NCBI GenBank assembly: GCA_947450475.1
Contig: CANFVK010000002.1
Location: 62,001 to 126,000, forward strand
Length of the DNA stretch: 64,000 nt
Direction of reading: 5' to 3'
Source of the DNA: Bacteriovoracaceae bacterium
GTDB lineage: Bacteria; Bdellovibrionota; Bacteriovoracia; Bacteriovoracales; Bacteriovoracaceae
Below the pieces are notes generated by a model, which saw only the letters and a program-made list of their open reading frames with translations, searched no databases and was not told where the DNA came from. A program made the translations under genes and the position numbers. This document shows positions 44,887 through 52,822 of this stretch, piece by piece (position 1 is the stretch's first letter; every line of letters starts with the position of its first letter).

Positions 44887-45666
44887 TTACCAATGATTGC
44901 GCAACTCTCTCAGTGTTAAAAATACTTGTTTGGGGCCGGCATCAACCAAATTTAAATGTTCAAGTAACTCAGAACTATTTAGCCGTAAAAAGGTATTAAT
45001 CTCTCTTTCAATTTTCATTGTGTTAATAAAAAATGATTCATCTAAATTCATTTTTTCAATTCGTTGTAAAAATTGTAGCACTTCAATGTTTTGAGGCTCA
45101 TACTTATGGGAAAACTCAAGATTTCTTTTTAAATATTCATGCCCTGGATATATCAACATTTCATCTGGGAATAAATTGAAAATTTCCTTGATAGTAGTAT
45201 AGAGAATAGCCGGGTCACCTCCATGGTGACAATTGCCTACGCCAGCATTAAAAAAGCAATCGCCAGTGAAAACCGCATAAGCTTTATCATTTTTTTCCAG
45301 CAAAAGGCACAAATGCGACTGAGTATGCCCCGGAGTAAATAATGCTCTCAATCGCCACGAATCAGTTCCCTCATCTTGCTGAAAGATAATTTCATTATGA
45401 TTTAAGTTTTTATTTTTTAAGGGGACTTCTGCGTTGGGATGGGCCATGACCAAACATTGAAAAAATTCAACAAGTGCCAAATTACCAGAGTAATGATCAC
45501 AGTGGTCGTGGGTGTTGATGATTGCAGTCAGTTTTTGAGACTCTAATGCCTGAAAAATATCTTTACTTTGAAAGGGATCGATACAATAAATCGGGCCATC
45601 GTTAAATATAATTAGATAGGAAAAATTTCTAAGGCTATTCTTAAAGAAAATTTGCTGTATTTTCAT
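44887..45666 (-). CDS. Metallo-beta-lactamase-fold hydrolase, hydroxyacylglutathione hydrolase (GloB)-like
   Basis: A 259-aa enzyme with the glyoxalase II pattern. THDHCDH (52-58) supplies the dinuclear metal site. FTGDCFFNAGVGNC and YPGHEY follow in the expected order. Glyoxalase II converts S-D-lactoylglutathione to glutathione and lactate, clearing methylglyoxal. The C-terminal helical part (RIEKMNLDESFFINTMKIER) fits the GloB substrate domain. The start at 45666 is an ATG. It precedes bcp by 11 bp. I do not see a GloA partner in the window. Confidence 0.85.
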   Translation of the reverse strand: MKIQQIFFKNSLRNFSYLIIFNDGPIYCIDPFQSKDIFQALESQKLTAIINTHDHCDHYSGNLALVEFFQCLVMAHPNAEVPLKNKNLNHNEIIFQQDEGTDSWRLRALFTPGHTQSHLCLLLEKNDKAYAVFTGDCFFNAGVGNCHHGGDPAILYTTIKEIFNLFPDEMLIYPGHEYLKRNLEFSHKYEPQNIEVLQFLQRIEKMNLDESFFINTMKIEREINTFLRLNSSELLEHLNLVDAGPKQVFLTLRELRNHW

Positions 45667-45726
45667 AGAGGATTAATATAAAACAGAGTTATAGGAAAAG
45701 AAATAAAATTGCATTCAAGGAACTTT

Positions 45727-46971
45727 ATGATCGGAAATTTCGTAACACGCATATTTTTAGTAGCGCTTTTTGCCAAAAGCTTAATTGAGAGTATTCTAGA
45801 TAAAAGAAATCTCGATCATATTTTAAAAAATAGACACTCTGTTCCTGAGAAATTTTCTTCGAGCATCTCCTTGGCAGATCACCAAAAAGCTGCCGATTAT
45901 TCAGCCGAAAAAATAAAAGCAAATCAAGTTTTTCATCTAATTGACCTTATCATTTTTTTAGCTTGGACCTTAGGTGGTGGACTAGAGGCCCTTAATCGCA
46001 TTAGCTTGAGCTTAGGGCGCTCCGACATTCAATCAGGTTTGATTTTTTTCGCACTACTTGGATTAATCTCATCAATTTTAGCACTTCCTCATTCACTTTA
46101 TTTCACTTTCGTAATTGAAGAAAAATATGGTTTTAATAAAACCACATGGAAAGTATTTATTAGCGATTTAATTAAGGGAGCCTCAATCGCAGTTGTAATT
46201 GGTGGGCCGATTGCTTATTCCATCTTGTTAATTATGAAACAACTTGGTTCACTATGGTGGTTGTATGCCTTTATTTTTCTAACCGTGATTCAACTTCTTT
46301 TGGTTTTTATCTATCCAACTTTTATTGCACCACTTTTTAACAAGTTTTCGCCACTAGCAGATGGAGAAGTCAAAGATAAAATCCTTCAATTGCTAGATCG
46401 ATGCGGATTCAAAAGTTCAGGACTTTTTGTCATGGATGCTTCAAAGCGAAGTGGCCACGGCAATGCTTATTTTACCGGATTTGGTAAAAGTAAAAGAATC
46501 GTATTTTTTGATAATCTACTACATAGCCTAGATGCTGAGGAAGTTGAAGCAGTTCTCGCCCATGAATTAGGCCATATGAAAAAAAAGCACATCTTAAAAT
46601 CTATGATTAAATCTATTGTTTTTAGCTTCATTGGTTTTGCCGTACTTGGTCATTTAAAAGATAATATTTATTTTTTTAATGGACATGGATTGCAAACGAT
46701 TAATAATCATTTGGCACTTACTCTCTTTTCAATGGTGGCAGGAGTTTACACTTTTTTACTAACTCCAGTCTCGTCATATATTTCACGACGCCATGAATAT
46801 GAAGCAGATGAGTTTGCGTCCAAGAATGCAAAGGCAACTCGGCTTATTTCTGCCTTGGTGAAAATGTACAAGGATAATGCCAGTACCCTAACGCCAGATC
46901 CTCTTTACAGCAAATTTTATTTTTCTCACCCGCCAGCTCTAGAAAGAGTGAGTTATCTTGAAAAATTATAA
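45727..46971 (+). CDS. Ste24/CAAX-like M48 membrane endopeptidase
   Basis: The ATG at 45727 has an AAGGA site 6 nt upstream, so an upstream TTG at 45709 is not used. The product is 414 aa with seven hydrophobic segments and the zinc motif HELGH at about 279-283. A later EYEADEFASKNA supplies the Glu ligand and SHPPALERVSYLEKL is the conserved C-terminal end. The sequence follows the Ste24 (CAAX prenyl protease 1) family. In bacteria the role is not prenyl processing; it may clear misfolded membrane proteins. It faces the GloB gene divergently and is single. Confidence 0.92.
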   Translation: MIGNFVTRIFLVALFAKSLIESILDKRNLDHILKNRHSVPEKFSSSISLADHQKAADYSAEKIKANQVFHLIDLIIFLAWTLGGGLEALNRISLSLGRSDIQSGLIFFALLGLISSILALPHSLYFTFVIEEKYGFNKTTWKVFISDLIKGASIAVVIGGPIAYSILLIMKQLGSLWWLYAFIFLTVIQLLLVFIYPTFIAPLFNKFSPLADGEVKDKILQLLDRCGFKSSGLFVMDASKRSGHGNAYFTGFGKSKRIVFFDNLLHSLDAEEVEAVLAHELGHMKKKHILKSMIKSIVFSFIGFAVLGHLKDNIYFFNGHGLQTINNHLALTLFSMVAGVYTFLLTPVSSYISRRHEYEADEFASKNAKATRLISALVKMYKDNASTLTPDPLYSKFYFSHPPALERVSYLEKL

Positions 46972-46988
46972 TTGAAATTTTTATAAGA

Positions 46989-47852
46989 TCACTTCTCTGG
47001 AGAATAAAGAACTTCTCCAAAAAGCATTTTTAAGTGTTCAAAATACGGCTTACGGTACTTCTCTATTTCATTATGAATTTCGTGATATGCACCATCAATG
47101 ATTTTCAAGTTAAATGACTTATCAATGTTTGTGAAATAATCAACCAGGTCATCAAAACCTATCACTTGATCTTCTTTGCCAACAGTCACAAAACTAGGAC
47201 ACTTCGATCTTATTGGTCTGGCAAAAGTCTCTCTGGCACATTTCATGAGTTCAAAAACTAATTTTGATTCTAATTTGGTTGAATTAAATTCATCTTGCAA
47301 ATAGTCCTCTTTAGTTCTGGGATCATGAGAGAGAAAATTTAAGTCAACTAATCCAGGAACAGGAACAGAGTAAGGCACGTCACAAAGTTTTTGGAAAAAG
47401 TTAACAGGTATAACTTTGACTATTTTTCCGAGCATACCACTCGCGCCGCATGGAGGTGCGTTAACTATCACTCTTTCTGGGTAAAAGCCTTCTTCCGCAA
47501 AATTCTGCATGAAAGCACAAGTTATCAAAGCTCCCATTGAATGACCAAAAAGTACAAAACGATTCATTCGATATTTTTCTTTTAAAAAAGTAATTATTTC
47601 TTTTAAATCTTCCATGTAGAGATTAAAATCTGATACATAGGCTCTACGTCCAGAGCTATGTCCATGTCCTCTTAAATCGTACTGAAAAATATTAAAATCG
47701 TGCCCAAAAAGCTCGGGGATATATTTATGTCGATCCATATGTTCACCAATACCATGAGTAGCGATAATCCAAACAGGACTTCCAGACTCTTTTATCTGAA
47801 CTGAAATCTCAGCTTCATCTTTCATTTTCAAAAATTTTTTTTCAGTAAACAT
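46989..47852 (-). CDS. Monoacylglycerol-lipase-like alpha/beta hydrolase
   Basis: A 287-aa serine hydrolase of the lysophospholipase/monoglyceride lipase family. The oxyanion HGIGEH (34-39), FQYDLRGHGHSSG (56-68) and the nucleophile elbow GHSMGA (Ser105) are the family hallmarks. The late GAYHEIHNE motif carries the catalytic His. No signal peptide. It should hydrolyse monoacylglycerols or lysophospholipids, which fits turnover of prey or own lipids (inference). It is monocistronic, between convergent Ste24 and divergent tonB. Confidence 0.9.
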   Translation of the reverse strand: MFTEKKFLKMKDEAEISVQIKESGSPVWIIATHGIGEHMDRHKYIPELFGHDFNIFQYDLRGHGHSSGRRAYVSDFNLYMEDLKEIITFLKEKYRMNRFVLFGHSMGALITCAFMQNFAEEGFYPERVIVNAPPCGASGMLGKIVKVIPVNFFQKLCDVPYSVPVPGLVDLNFLSHDPRTKEDYLQDEFNSTKLESKLVFELMKCARETFARPIRSKCPSFVTVGKEDQVIGFDDLVDYFTNIDKSFNLKIIDGAYHEIHNEIEKYRKPYFEHLKMLFGEVLYSPEK

Positions 47853-47894
47853 TGATCAATCTCCCTCTTTTATTCTTTAAAATTGTACAATAAG

Positions 47895-48440
47895 ATGCTC
47901 TTTATGCGCACAAATTATTTTATTCCACTAATCATCGCAGCCATTGCCCACATTGCACCATTGGCCTATTATAATAGTCAGAGAAATTCGATTGTAATTA
48001 CCGATTCGATTACAATTTCTCTCACTCCGGCCGTTCATTCAAAAACCTTAAGCGCAACGCCCAAAAAAACTCAGTTCATCTCGACAATTATTCCTTCCAA
48101 GACACCGATTCATATAACTAAAATGGAGATCTCTGGCACAAAAGATTCTGACTATTTTATATCGCCATCCACTCAATCAGGATCTCATTCTGAAAATAAA
48201 TTTTTGGTCTATGTAGATCCGGTCTATCCAAGATTTGCCAGAGAAAAAGGATTTGAAGGTGAAGTAAGTCTTAGCGCAAAATATAGTGCTTTAGGGCAAG
48301 TAACAGAGGTTACTATAACAAAGTCTAGTGGTTATCGGTTACTTGATGAAAGTGCTAAACAAGCGGCTATTCAGTGGAAGATATCAACAGACAAAAGTGG
48401 CCAGTTTGAAAAAAAAATTTTTTTCAAACTAAAAAACTAA
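47895..48440 (+). CDS. TonB-family energy transducer
   Basis: A protein of about 181 aa starting near 47895; the ATG at 47904 is an alternative, as both have weak ribosome sites. A single N-terminal membrane anchor (YFIPLIIAAIAHIAPLAYY) is followed by a linker and the TonB C-terminal domain. The latter shows VYPRFAREKGFEGEVSLSAK and VTEVTITKSSGYRLLDESAK. TonB links the ExbB/ExbD motor to outer-membrane receptors. No exbB, exbD or receptor gene is adjacent, so the motor partner is not shown. TolQ-TolR at 62.8-63.9 kb could serve instead. Confidence 0.88.
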   Translation: MLFMRTNYFIPLIIAAIAHIAPLAYYNSQRNSIVITDSITISLTPAVHSKTLSATPKKTQFISTIIPSKTPIHITKMEISGTKDSDYFISPSTQSGSHSENKFLVYVDPVYPRFAREKGFEGEVSLSAKYSALGQVTEVTITKSSGYRLLDESAKQAAIQWKISTDKSGQFEKKIFFKLKN

Positions 48441-48471
48441 CCATAGGAAAAAGTTTTCTATAACTTTAATC

Positions 48472-48500
48472 TTGATCTGATTAATTTATGGGAATAGAAT
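48472..48500 (+). promoter_or_regulatory. Strong sigma-70 promoter of the exonuclease gene
   Basis: TTGATC (48472-48477), a 17-bp spacer and TAGAAT (48495-48500) form a near-consensus promoter. Transcription should start near 48507. The leader of about 38 nt contains the SOS-like box at 48518-48533 and an AGGAA ribosome site. Confidence 0.65.
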
Positions 48501-48517
48501 CGAATTTCATCAAATAT

Positions 48518-48533
48518 TCGAACGAATGTTCGA
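48518..48533. promoter_or_regulatory. LexA-like operator (Gram-positive-type SOS box)
   Basis: A perfect palindrome TCGAAC-GAAT-GTTCGA. Its core CGAACGAATGTTCG is a full match to the Bacillus-type LexA/DinR consensus CGAACRNRYGTTCG. It lies about 11 bp after the expected transcription start and 11 bp before the ATG, where a bound repressor would block transcription. A second nested inverted repeat (TCGAAT at 48500-48505 and ATTCGA at 48516-48521) overlaps it. No lexA is in the window. Confidence 0.6.
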
Positions 48534-48544
48534 CTAGGAAATTC

Positions 48545-49840
48545 ATGCAAAATAATCGTTCTTTTGAATTGCTTAACTCTTTGTCATTTTGTGTTTTTGA
48601 TCTTGAGACTACCGGTGGTAGTCACATAAGCGATAAAATTATCGAAATTGGGCTCGTTAAAATTGAGAACCTCAAGATTGTTGACCAGAAAAGCTTTCTC
48701 ATTAAACCTGAAAAACAGATCCCAGACTTCATTCAAAAATTAACAAATATTCGAGAAGCAGATGTCGACAACGCACCTCTTATTGAGAGTGTCGTAGATG
48801 AAATATTGCACTTTATGGGAGAATCGATTCTAGTCGCACACAATACTTCTTTTGATGTTCCTTTTTTCAATTCAGTACTAAGAAGACTAGGTAGAGAGGA
48901 GCTCAAAAACAAAGCGATTTGTACAAACCTCATGACCAAATATATGATTCCCAACTTACTTAGTTCAAATTTAAATTACATGAGTAAAATTTTTAACTTG
49001 AAGCACCAAAAAGCACATAGAGCACTGGATGATGCTTTAGCATCAGCTGAACTTTTATTAAAATATTTAACTATTTTTATTCAAAAAAACATTCAAAAAG
49101 TTAACAGCCTCTATTACCCAAAAAACAAATTTGAATTAGACCGCGTTCATTTTAAAAAAGACATTCCCAAAAAAGACGTCATTGAACTCATCTCATCCAT
49201 CAAGACTCCTTGTATCGTCACGCTTAAGGGAATAGAGGGCGTTGTACTTTTTTCATTTGTTTCACTTTCGCGTGAAGATGAAACTAAGTATTTAGCTGAG
49301 AAAATTAATGATATCGATTACGAAATCCTAACAGTTAAATTAATCGGTCCCCTTTTCCAGGGTCTAATTGAAATGTCGACTTATTTTTCTAAGTTGAGTG
49401 AAAGGCTTCAGATTGAAACAATTCAGAAGTTGTGTACTTTTCACTCTATTGATTTTGCCCTGGTCAACGATAGTAAGAGCTTAGAATTTAGTCATGATTT
49501 TTTAATAATGAATCACCTCATCCCTGAACAATTTGTCATCTACCCTTTGCTAGCTTTGCATCAAAAATCAGAATTAGTATTTAGGTATCCAACTCATCAA
49601 AACAAATTAGTTCAATACATAAACTCAAAAAGCTTAAGAATTAATCAAGGCAAATTCAAAAAGGATCATCTCCCACTTTTGATAAATAATTTTCTAGTTG
49701 TTTATTTAAAGAACCATGATGGGTATTTGCTGATTAACCGTACACAGCAAAAGATAGTCAATACTGACATTCAATCCTCTTTAGAAAAATTCATTAGTCA
49801 AAATCCAAACAATTATCAATTTCCACAATTTTATTTATAG
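48545..49840 (+). CDS. DnaQ-like 3'-5' exonuclease with C-terminal extension
   Basis: The ATG at 48545 has an AGGAA site 5 nt before it, and the longer frame from 48488 would start over the SOS-like box without a ribosome site. Residues about 12-175 form a DEDDh exonuclease: FDLETTG (Asp19, Glu21), HNTSFDVPF (Asp104) and HRALDDA (His158, Asp163). This is the DNA polymerase III epsilon/RNase T fold. The remaining 255 residues match nothing I know. They hold no clear GIY-YIG nuclease motif, so it is not an obvious Cho/UvrC fusion. The promoter and SOS-like box suggest damage induction. Confidence 0.85.
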   Translation: MQNNRSFELLNSLSFCVFDLETTGGSHISDKIIEIGLVKIENLKIVDQKSFLIKPEKQIPDFIQKLTNIREADVDNAPLIESVVDEILHFMGESILVAHNTSFDVPFFNSVLRRLGREELKNKAICTNLMTKYMIPNLLSSNLNYMSKIFNLKHQKAHRALDDALASAELLLKYLTIFIQKNIQKVNSLYYPKNKFELDRVHFKKDIPKKDVIELISSIKTPCIVTLKGIEGVVLFSFVSLSREDETKYLAEKINDIDYEILTVKLIGPLFQGLIEMSTYFSKLSERLQIETIQKLCTFHSIDFALVNDSKSLEFSHDFLIMNHLIPEQFVIYPLLALHQKSELVFRYPTHQNKLVQYINSKSLRINQGKFKKDHLPLLINNFLVVYLKNHDGYLLINRTQQKIVNTDIQSSLEKFISQNPNNYQFPQFYL

Positions 49841-49846
49841 CAAGTT

Positions 49847-51508
49847 TCATCTATAAATAAGTCGTATTTCTCCTCTTAAAAAATTAATTTCTAATTTTTC
49901 AAAAATTAGTAGATGTTGAATTAATTTTGATTGAACGATTTTTTCCTCATACTCAAAATCATGCTCAAGCTTTAAAATAATTTGATTTGTAAACTCCAGC
50001 ACTTCACCACCCATTATATTTAAACTATTTTGAGTAATAAGACGCTCATGTGCAAAGGCGGTCATCAATTCGCTAAGAAGCAGATATAGAATCATCGACA
50101 TGATCGATGAATTTATTTGATGAGAAAAGTTTTCTAACGTTGAAGTATATCTTATTTCCAATCTTATATTTGATTCAATCATTCTAAAACGCAATAGATT
50201 TAAAGCTTGATCAAGTGACTGATGAACCGATGGCGCAAAAATGGCAGACGGTGCAAATTTTGAAAAACCTAAAAAGATTTCGATTAGCTCTTTACATCTT
50301 TTAGCTCCATTTTTCATATCATTCAAGTCATCCAGATCATCATTTGACCAATCATCTTCGAGTGATAATAGTGAAATCGCGGCCAGAATTCCCGCAAGAG
50401 GATTATTGAGTTCATGTGCAATCGAACTTGATATGATTCCAAGCTCATCAACAGAACTCATTCTTGAATCAGATTTATTATTTGTTACGTTGTTAAACTC
50501 TTGAAAGCGAATATCATGTGTATAAAAAACAAAAAACGAAACTTCCATTTTATTTATTACAAATTCAATCCGCCTTACTTTGTAGAATTGCTGGAATATC
50601 TCTAAGCTTTCATGATCTTTGAACCCGAGACACTCTTTTGGTAAAATGCCTATTTTGGCAAAAGATTCATTGTAGATAAGCAAATCACCAAGATCTGAAA
50701 TAACAGACATTGGATAAGGCAACTTTGAGAATATCTTTTTCCAGAAATCGATTTCGCCATCACTTTTAATTAATTGAAAATCATGTAGCTGTAAAGTTTG
50801 CAGCAACATTGACAACATAATCTCAATTGATTGAGCATGCTCTTCAATCAAGAAATTCTTAAACTTAATAATTAAAAACAGATCATTGAAAGGTAAATTA
50901 AAAACTAACGTATTTTCATCAATGCCATTGTCTTGCATTATTTCATTGCTATTGAAAATAGCCATAAACAAAACCTTAGTGGATTTCTTGGAAAAATTTT
51001 TAAAATGGATATTCCAATTTTTTAGTGATTCTTCTTTAAGCAAGAACATTTCTAAGTCTAGAATTGCTTCAAATTCCCTGCTTTGGTCTGGATTTTTTGG
51101 TACTAATTCTTCAGCTGACTTAGATGAATTGAGGTTTTTTATTTCATCGAGAACTTTTTCACTTTCTTTAATCTTGGATTGAATTAGATGTCTTTTTTCC
51201 AATAAATAAATCTTTCTGACAAAGGAAGCTATTTCTTCAAAAAGATTAAAGTTAATTGTTTCAAACGGTCCGATAGAATTTTCATTTGAATCTATTACAA
51301 TAATTTTATTCTTGAATCTGGAAAATTTTTTAAAGTTTTTTTTTAAAGTAAAAATAACAAGAAACGAAAAATCATCTAGGCTTTTGTCATCTGTAAAGTA
51401 CTTAATTTTTTCTTCAAAAAAAAATCGCTGGAGCAAATGGGCCCTGTCCTCGTGAAGCAGGCTCGGATCTATCAAGAAATTTAGATTAGATTTTACTTTA
51501 TTTTTCAT
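49847..51508 (-). CDS. Sensor histidine kinase with degenerate ATPase domain
   Basis: A 553-aa soluble protein. The region 1-250 is charged and helical with no known fold. A PAS-like segment runs from 259 to 335 (SVISDLGDLLIYNESFAKIG). A HisKA-type helix has SSIAHELNNPLAGI with phospho-acceptor His365. The expected ATP-lid part (430-553) lacks recognisable N, G1, F and G2 boxes; for example no DNGxG or GTGLGL motif can be found. It may accept or relay phosphate rather than make it, or be a pseudo-kinase. Its start overlaps xseA by 4 bp. No response regulator is adjacent. Confidence 0.72.
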   Translation of the reverse strand: MKNKVKSNLNFLIDPSLLHEDRAHLLQRFFFEEKIKYFTDDKSLDDFSFLVIFTLKKNFKKFSRFKNKIIVIDSNENSIGPFETINFNLFEEIASFVRKIYLLEKRHLIQSKIKESEKVLDEIKNLNSSKSAEELVPKNPDQSREFEAILDLEMFLLKEESLKNWNIHFKNFSKKSTKVLFMAIFNSNEIMQDNGIDENTLVFNLPFNDLFLIIKFKNFLIEEHAQSIEIMLSMLLQTLQLHDFQLIKSDGEIDFWKKIFSKLPYPMSVISDLGDLLIYNESFAKIGILPKECLGFKDHESLEIFQQFYKVRRIEFVINKMEVSFFVFYTHDIRFQEFNNVTNNKSDSRMSSVDELGIISSSIAHELNNPLAGILAAISLLSLEDDWSNDDLDDLNDMKNGAKRCKELIEIFLGFSKFAPSAIFAPSVHQSLDQALNLLRFRMIESNIRLEIRYTSTLENFSHQINSSIMSMILYLLLSELMTAFAHERLITQNSLNIMGGEVLEFTNQIILKLEHDFEYEEKIVQSKLIQHLLIFEKLEINFLRGEIRLIYR

Positions 51509-52803
51509 TGCGGCTTACTGGGCTTTTGTATTGACCTCACTCCGTCTTTGAGATGCAAACTAAGTGTAGATTTCGTTGGAAGAATGTCAAAATGCTCTAC
51601 AGAAGTAATGACTTTGCCGTCAGGGCTTTCTATATAACTAAAACCTCGCTCTAATACGTTTTGAGGATTAAGCGCATTTAGCATGCTGACTGATTTTTCC
51701 AGCCGATGTTGAACTTCATTTATCTTAAAGATCAATGCTCGCTTTATCTGCTCAATACATTCATCTAACGACAAGTAAAATTCATGAATATGAGTTAGTT
51801 CGTTCAATCTTTTTTCGATATTACATTTAGCTATTCTTTTTTGGAATCCATTTAGCTGACTGAGCATAATATTTAGAATATTATGCGGGTGTGCGTATTT
51901 TAATCGATTTTGAAATCTGCTTTGCCGCAAGTCCAATGCATTTACCAGCCTTCTTTTGGTAGACTGCATACTCTCTTTTATCATGGTCTGTTGGTGCGTG
52001 ATAAGCTCAGCCGCCGCCGAAGGCGTCTCCGCTCTTAAGTCACAAACAAAATCAGCAATGCAATAGTCGACCTCATGTCCAATGGCGCTGATCGTTGGAA
52101 TTGGGCAGCTATGCAGATCCCATGCTAGTCCTTCGTCGTTAAATGCCCACAAGTCTTCGAGACTGCCTCCACCTCTGGCCAAAACGATAAGTTCTATTTT
52201 TTTATCGCTTGTTGCTTCAATAGAGTATTTTATAATACGATGTAGAGATGCTCTTATCGATTTTGGCGCCTCTTCACCTTGAACAAGTGTCGGCACTACG
52301 ACAATATCCATCCAGATGGAACGACGTTTGTAAATATTTATAAAATCTTGCAACGCTGCCCCTCTTAAGGCCGTAATGATAGCAATTCTTCTGGGTAATT
52401 TAGGTATCGGCTTTTTAGCGTCTAAGTCAAAGAGTCCCTCAGATGCTAATTTTCGTTTTAACTTTTCAAATTGTTCTTTTAAATCACCAACACCAATGGG
52501 AACAATCTTTTTAACAATAATTTGAAATGTCCCCCTTTTGGGGTAAACATTTACATCTCCAACCACTATAACCTTTTCACCGTCTTGAATATTTTTTATT
52601 AAAGGATTGCGCAAAGCTTCCATTTTAAAAAGAGCAGCACTGATACTTGCGTCTTTGTCTGAGAGGGTAAAATACCAATGTCCTGAAGATGAAAGAGACA
52701 GATTGGTAACTTCTCCTTCTAGGGAAACATTGGAAAAGTTTGATTCTAGCAAATGCTTAATTTCACCAACGAATTGTGAAATTTTTTTTATTCCTAATTC
52801 CAT
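51505..52803 (-). CDS. xseA: Exodeoxyribonuclease VII large subunit
   Basis: A 432-aa XseA. The N-terminal OB-fold (VSLEGEVTNLSLSSSGHWYF and LSDKDASISAALFK, about 25-60) and the catalytic domain with PKLPRRIAIITALRGAA, RGGGSLEDLWAFNDE and SAIGHEVDYCIADFV are all normal. A long coiled-coil C-terminus follows. With XseB it degrades single-stranded DNA into oligonucleotides. No xseB gene is seen adjacent. It sits between ctp and the kinase gene, which overlaps it by 4 bp, so it is cotranscribed with a division module, an unusual neighbour. Confidence 0.96.
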   Translation of the reverse strand: MELGIKKISQFVGEIKHLLESNFSNVSLEGEVTNLSLSSSGHWYFTLSDKDASISAALFKMEALRNPLIKNIQDGEKVIVVGDVNVYPKRGTFQIIVKKIVPIGVGDLKEQFEKLKRKLASEGLFDLDAKKPIPKLPRRIAIITALRGAALQDFINIYKRRSIWMDIVVVPTLVQGEEAPKSIRASLHRIIKYSIEATSDKKIELIVLARGGGSLEDLWAFNDEGLAWDLHSCPIPTISAIGHEVDYCIADFVCDLRAETPSAAAELITHQQTMIKESMQSTKRRLVNALDLRQSRFQNRLKYAHPHNILNIMLSQLNGFQKRIAKCNIEKRLNELTHIHEFYLSLDECIEQIKRALIFKINEVQHRLEKSVSMLNALNPQNVLERGFSYIESPDGKVITSVEHFDILPTKSTLSLHLKDGVRSIQKPSKPQ

Positions 52804-52822
52804 ATATAAATGAAACCTTTAT

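Noticed and set aside
48421-48465. Terminator after the TonB gene
   Set aside because: An imperfect stem around ATAGGAAAAAGTTTTCTAT has a bulge and no T-run after it; too weak to annotate.
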